The position numbers and the translations under genes are program-made. Below, in pieces: positions 59,377-64,000 of a stretch of DNA of 64,000 nt. The stretch is from positions 25,112,647-25,176,646 of the forward strand of contig NC_080057.1 of assembly GCF_026212465.1 (NCBI RefSeq), in the 5' to 3' direction. Positions within the stretch are counted from its first letter, which is position 1, and each line of letters begins with the position of its first letter. Below the pieces are notes generated by a model, which worked only from the letters and a program-made list of their open reading frames with translations, did not search any database and had not been told where the DNA came from. The stretch comes from Amaranthus tricolor (lineage: Eukaryota; Streptophyta; Magnoliopsida; Caryophyllales; Amaranthaceae).

Positions 59377-62300
59377 ATGAAGTTGTCATCACTTGGTATA
59401 ATATGGGCTTTGTTTATTCTAATAGTTTTTGTTAATGATATTTATGCCAAGAGACCAAAGTTTGTGGCCGGTCCTTGGAAACCGGCTAGGGCAACTTTTT
59501 ATGGTGGCACTGATGGGTCAGGAACTTTTGGTAATAATAATGATTTTTTTTAGAATTTTTTTATGGTTAAATCATCATATATTATCATATTATTTTTTAC
59601 TACTTTCATTTCAAACGTTCTATTTGCTTTTTAAGTACTATTTATCAGTCACTTTTAATTTGTCATTTATTCTTAATCTATGAATTAAAATATAGTCAAA
59701 TGGGATCTTGTTTGATTCATCTCAACATAAGGTGTATTAATATCTATTTTTTATAATTTTTAATTATATACATTTAGAGATATTAAATATTGAATTAGTG
59801 CATTGACAAACGTGTAAAAAGCAAATGAGACCTTTGAAAAGAAACGGAGAGAGTAGTATATAATAAAATATGCATTTAGAATTTTGGAGTTTTTAGATTC
59901 GAAGGCAGACTAGAGAAATCCTACTGGCAAGGAGAGAGGGATTTAATTCTTATTGTAGATAGTAGAATTGAATTTTTATCGGTTGTTATAAAGGTGAAAG
60001 GAAAAATTTTTAATCAGCTAAGAATCTAGGAAGGAAAGATAATTTGTGGTTTTGTAGTTTTTGATAAATGTGGAAATACTATGTCCCTTGTATAATTTAT
60101 AGTTGGGTGAATAGTATAATTAGGTTGTGGAAGAAATAGGTGATGGAATGTAATATGAAAAATTTAGAATAAATTAGATTAAATTGAGCCTAAAAAATCA
60201 AGACAACGATAAAAAAATCTAGAAAAGTAAATGTATAAGAATACTCTAGAGAAATGTAGATTTGTGTAATAAATTTCTCAAACTCCCTATATTTTAGTAT
60301 AAATATATTGTTTGGCTTACTAGGGTGAAGGGTGGGAGATGTACACAAGAGATGTACACCTTATAATGAGAGGTGTGAGGAATAAGTGAGATATGAGCTC
60401 ACATAAAAATATAGGTGAAGAATGTATCGGTGCAAAACAAGAGTCCCACCAATATTCTTATACAATTTATGAAAGATGAAATTAAATATTTGTATTCAGT
60501 CAATGTAATATAATATTTATTTGGGTCCAACTACAAGCTTCGCGTGCGCTCTAAAACTTCTATCAATAGGTGGATGATATTAGAAAGAGTAAATGAAGGT
60601 ATAGATGAAATTTAAAAATTAAATTGAATGAATTAATGAGAATTTGATTAAGAAAGAATTGGAGTAAAATTATTTAAAAAATAAATAATACAAAATAAGA
60701 TTATCTTAAATGAAAATTAAATACAAATTATAAGAGATAGAAGAGGGAGTATAATCTTCTCATTAACTATTAACATTATGTTAGTTATAAGGGGGGTAAG
60801 CCTACATAGAATGTGTAACAAGTTTGGTAGATGATACATTGTATAAAAAAATCACAAATTTTTGTGAAAAACGGATTTTTTAGAGTCCATATTTAATTGG
60901 GCTGACCCATTATATATTTTTTTAAATATTGTAAGTAGACATTAGTAATGATGTAAGTAGACATTTAAAATACTGAAAGTAGGCATTAAGGATATGGTAA
61001 GTAAGCATTAAAGATAATGTAAGTAGACATTAAGAATACGGTAAGTAGGCAATTAATCTTTAACGGGTTGGGCTTGAGATATGTCTCTCAAAAAGACGGT
61101 CTCTCAAGAGACTAGCTATAAAAAAATTTGATTAAATTTCAGCTAATTTTCCATATGATTTTTTTATAATACTACTATGTGGCTGAGTTGGTTTCTAAAT
61201 ATGAAATTAAAATCCAACGTGGTAAGAGGTTACGGATTTCACACATTATTATAAGAGACGGTCTCTCTGATACGCATTAAATATATGGGTTAAACAGTTC
61301 AATTAATACAATCAAAGAGAAAATAAGAATGTGGGTTTTTTGTTTTGAGGTCGTCTCTCAAAGAGTAACTGCATGGGTTTAAATTTATTTACGTACCCAT
61401 CATTTCAAGTGACAAGTAAAGTCATGTATAAGAGGACTCTTGTAATCCAAAAGGCTCTTCCTGTTAGAGTATATAATATGTTTTGACTTTTGAGGTTGGA
61501 ATAAATAATTTGGTTTTTAGTTTATATTGTCCATCCTTAACATGAAACAGGCATTTGATGGCCTCGTATCACAGTAAGACGGTCTTATAAAAGATTTATT
61601 AGGTTAGCTATAGTAATAAATTATATATAAGCTCATAAAAATTAATTAAATTTTAAATTTGAATTTTATAGAGGGCGGGGCATGTGGGTATGGAGACGTA
61701 GTGACCTCCGAAGGAAGAGGATATGGGACTCAAACAGCAGCTATAAGCACAGCTATGTTCAAAAATGGGGCTGGTTGTGGGTCTTGCTATGAACTCAAGT
61801 GTGAAGATGCTACCAAGGGTTGTAAACCCGGCGCACCCTCGATCACCATCACCGCCACCAACGTGTGCCCTGGTGGAGGGTGGTGTGCACCACCACAAGA
61901 GCATTTTGATCTCACTCAACCTGCTTTTCTTCGAATTGCTGATCTCAATGCCGGTGTTATACCGCTTCAATACCGGAGGTAGCTAATAAAATACGCATAT
62001 TATCATCATATCCAGTATTTACGCTCATACAAACCATGATTAGAGTACATACAGACTACAACTTTTCGAGAATCTTAGGTGTATTCTCCATAACTTGCTA
62101 TTTACAACAATGCTAAAGCTACAGTTCTAATAAGAAAAGTGTGGCTAGAAATTTCCATCGATTATGATAATGTATTTTCTAATCTTATAGGTCATATCAT
62201 TCTTTACTCTTATTATCATGTTCGACCCACCTTTTCTTCTATACATATAGATAAAACGGTAGGTTGAACATGATTTGCATAACAAGAGTTGAAGAATCAC

Positions 62301-63070
62301 ATACAAAATTAGATTTTACAACATAACTTTCGAAACTAATCGTTCAAAATAGACCCGATGACTCAAAACATATCCGATTTTGTATTCGAACTCGATTTGA
62401 CCCGACTTTAAAAATGATTTATAATTCTGTAAAAAAGAATATGAAGACAAAACCCGATTTCAAACCGACTCGAAACACCTAACCGAAATCAACCTGATGA
62501 CCCGAATCAACACCTATAGAAAACCATTCTCACAAGTCACAATAATTATGGCCCCCTCACACGAGAGGCCTTCGGGTTAGAAACATGGCACGAAATATTC
62601 CACTTTAAATGAAGTGTGGGTGAGATTCAAACTCATGAGCTCTTATTATATTGACTTCTGATACCATGTTAAAAACCAACTCAACCAAAACGTAAACTTA
62701 ATGGTTGAACATCTAGTTTTGATAAAAACTTATATTAAATTAAATGAAATGCAGAGTTCCATGCATAAGAATAGGAGGAATGAGGTTCACCATATCATCA
62801 AATTCAAACCCCTACTTCTTGATGGTGTTGATATGGAATGTAGCGGGTGCAGGAGATGTTGAAAGGGTACTTATAAAAGGAAATAGGGGCAAACCTTTCA
62901 CAGAAATGAAGCGCAATTGGGGTCAATACTGGGAGTCTAACAACAGTTTATTAGGTCAATCACTCACCTTTAGGGTCACTACCAGTGATGGTAAAAAATC
63001 CACTTCTTGGCATAGGGTGCCCGCGAATTGGCAGTTTGGTCAAACATACGAAGGAAAAAACTTCAATTGA
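59377..63070 (+). CDS. EXPA: alpha-expansin (cell-wall loosening), 3 exons
   Basis: Exons 59377-59530, 61672-61978 and 62755-63070 join in frame to 258 codons, normal for alpha-expansins. The secreted protein loosens cellulose-xyloglucan contacts in growing walls. Residues 1-24 form a signal peptide. The GH45-like domain has ATFYGG at 39-44, GGACGYGD at 53-60, paired cysteines (C56, C87, C90, C95, C102, C117, C123) and the signature HFD at 129-131. The C-terminal carbohydrate-binding domain includes [21 protein letters not shown] and FGQTYEG. CNPP is replaced by CAPP. NPYFLM and [13 protein letters not shown] recall the Arabidopsis EXPA22-26 branch. The introns are full of MITEs and repeat fragments, but splice sites are GT-AG and the frame is intact. 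Confidence 0.94.
59603..59853. mobile_element. Stowaway-type MITE, expansin intron 1
   Basis: Left end CTTTCATTTCAAACGTTCTA and reverse complement of the right end CTCTCTCCGTTTCTTTTCAA pair loosely and both continue to a shared TTTGC; TA flanks each side. About 250 bp and non-coding. Confidence 0.55.
60861..61108 (+). mobile_element. MITE with GAGAGACGGTCTC ends, expansin intron 1
   Basis: Second copy of the 58521-58768 element in the same orientation, colinear throughout: TTGGGCTGACCCATTATATA, GTAAGTAGACATTAG repeats, TCTTTAACGGGTTGGGCTTG and the end GACGGTCTCTCAAG. Left tip is mutated. Confidence 0.7.
61252..61367. mobile_element. short relative of the GAGACGGTCTC MITE family
   Basis: TAAGAGACGGTCTCTCTGA at the left and GAGGTCGTCTCTCAAAGAG at the right enclose a shorter, different interior. 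Probably an internally deleted or chimeric copy in expansin intron 1. Confidence 0.45.
62003..62070 (-). mobile_element. RTE LINE tail fragment, expansin intron 2
   Basis: ATCATCATATCCAGTATTTAC and CTCATACAAACCATGATTAG match the minus-strand tail seen at 3976 and 32928, with more changes. Confidence 0.45.
62341..62516 (-). mobile_element. hAT-like MITE, second copy of the 45143 family, expansin intron 2
   Basis: On the minus strand: AGGTGTTGATTCGGGTCATC, TCGGTTAGGTGTTTCGAGTC, TAAAGTCGGGTCAAATCGAG and CGGGTCTATTTTGAACG, in the same order as 45143-45324. Confidence 0.55.
62593..62712 (-). repeat. SINE-like dispersed repeat copy, expansin intron 2
   Basis: Minus strand reads GTTCAACCATTAAGTTTACG, AACATGGTATCAGAAGTCAA, CATGAGTTTGAATCTCACCC and AAGTGGAATATTT. 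This is the most complete copy of the family; the GAGTTTGAATCTC segment is the box-B-like part. Confidence 0.5.
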
Positions 63071-63801
63071 ACATCAGGTATAACTTTTTTTGATTACAAG
63101 GTAAGCCGAGGCAAGTGAGTGGGTGGGTAAGTGAGTTTTTTCGTGAAATTTCTAGTTGAAACAAAACCTAATTCTCACCGTGTAAAACTTTGCCTTAGAT
63201 GTATCTTTGTTCATGTTCATAGTAAGTATTTGAAATTTGATTGTTGTTTTTGTGTTTTTATAAAAGAATGATTAATGTTATTGTGGTAAAAATTATCGAA
63301 ATGAATTTATTGGGATTCATGGTCTTTATTGTATCTTTGTCCATGTTCATAATAAAAACTCAAAATCTAATTAATATTTTTGTATTTTGAAGCTACTATT
63401 TTGATATAAAACTTTAGAAAAGAATAAACAATTGCCGCAGAAATTATCCAATTGAATTTCTCAATATTTACACAACGGAATGAAAATTTAAAAAACAACT
63501 CAAACTCAAGACAAAAAACTTAAAGCTGCATTATGACTAATCTGCAAGCTTGGACATCTAGTGATGCAGCAACTGAAGCTACGCCCCTCAAACCCTCGTG
63601 ACGCTACACTTTGAGAGTCAGTTTTAGTTCTCCGAACACGAACAAAAATGTGAAAGGATGTGTATGGCGTACCTATAGAAACATGGCAATATGATTAAGA
63701 TCACATACATTCCGGTACACAATCATATGGAAGATGGCTTGTTGCGTTAATTAAGCTTGTATAAATATTCGACCGTTTTTCTACTTGATTTGATCTTGCT
63801 C
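63071..63801. other. convergent 3' regions of expansin and the minus-strand gene
   Basis: The two genes face each other here. The stretch 63480-63801 would be the 3' untranslated region of the minus-strand gene. No further coding signal was found. Confidence 0.45.
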
Positions 63802-63978
63802 TCATTGCACAACAGTCCAAGCATGTCCATCACTGCCCTTTTTCTGCTTCTTTTTCTTCTTCCGTTCCTCCCTCGTCTCTGCTCTTCCATCATTTCGTTT
63901 AGCAATCCGTGTACGAATTTCCAGCAACTTCGTTTTAGCATCTCGAAAAGGTGCATCAGACTTCATGGCCATTAGTTG
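63802..63978 (-). CDS. last coding exon of an unnamed lysine-rich protein, partial
   Basis: On the minus strand, a clean acceptor CCTTTTTCAG ends at 63979, followed by 58 codons and a TGA at 63802-63804. It contains AMKSDAPFRDAKTKLLEIRT, a run of basic residues (REERKKKKKQKK) and the C-terminus GSDGHAWTVVQ. The coherent composition and good splice acceptor mark a real gene; its other exons lie beyond 64000. The Lys-rich stretch suggests a nuclear or nucleolar protein, but I do not recognise the family and assign no function. Confidence 0.7.
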   Translation of the reverse strand, partial: QLMAMKSDAPFRDAKTKLLEIRTRIAKRNDGRAETREERKKKKKQKKGSDGHAWTVVQ

Positions 63979-64000
63979 CTGAAAAAGGAAATTTTAATAT

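Noticed and set aside
63747..63975. Open frames on both strands over the terminal exon (69 and 72 codons)
   Set aside because: Both are out of frame with the coherent minus-strand exon 63802-63978.
1..64000. CRISPR arrays, bacterial operons, prophage or organelle DNA
   Set aside because: Repeats are not regularly spaced with unique spacers, genes carry spliceosomal introns, and no organellar genes are seen.
1..64000. tRNA, rRNA and miRNA genes
   Set aside because: No cloverleaf-capable sequence with both boxes was recognised; the hairpins found are explained better as mobile elements.

Overview
The window is nuclear DNA of a flowering plant, most likely a eudicot. The genes have spliced, AT-rich introns with GT-AG borders, the proteins are plant families (wax alkane synthase CER1, plastid phosphoglycerate dehydrogenase, PP2A B', R2R3-MYB, ZAT-type zinc finger, alpha-expansin), and the spaces between genes are filled with plant transposons. 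Species cannot be fixed from the sequence alone; an Amaranthaceae or other Caryophyllales origin is only a guess from general character.

Host genes, left to right: (1) 1931-11315 +, a complete 10-exon CER1-type gene of 618 codons; (2) 12791-16826 +, a 5-exon plastid D-3-phosphoglycerate dehydrogenase of 615 codons; (3) 18247-18456 +, a 69-codon single-pass membrane microprotein that I cannot name; (4) 21150-24836 +, a 2-exon PP2A B' regulatory subunit of 494 codons; (5) 28509-30191 +, a 3-exon R2R3-MYB of 276 codons with an unusual Cys in the third helix of R3; (6) 54603-55541 +, a single-exon ZAT5-like C2H2 repressor of 312 codons; (7) 59377-63070 +, a 3-exon alpha-expansin of 258 codons; (8) 63802-63978 -, the last coding exon of an unnamed lysine-rich protein that runs off the right edge. 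They are ordinary, independently transcribed genes; nothing suggests a functional cluster, although CER1 (cuticle wax) and expansin (wall loosening) both serve the epidermal surface and wall.

Mobile DNA dominates 30-53 kb and most introns. It includes a degenerate RTE-clade LINE (33178-34740, +) plus several solitary copies of its 3' tail; a degenerate L1-type LINE (35935-40340, -); a CACTA transposon (45983-50895) with 3-bp target duplication, a broken TNP2 transposase and a Ulp1-type protease remnant, itself invaded by a Stowaway MITE and by a further 1.6-kb element; and many MITE families. The most striking structure is a 1.37-kb giant palindrome inside CER1 intron 5 (7299-8666), in which each arm contains its own perfect-looking hairpin and the two hairpin loops are reverse complements of each other.

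Exon borders were placed by reading splice sites and comparing with remembered family structure; no search was run. Boundaries of repeats are approximate unless a target duplication is stated.
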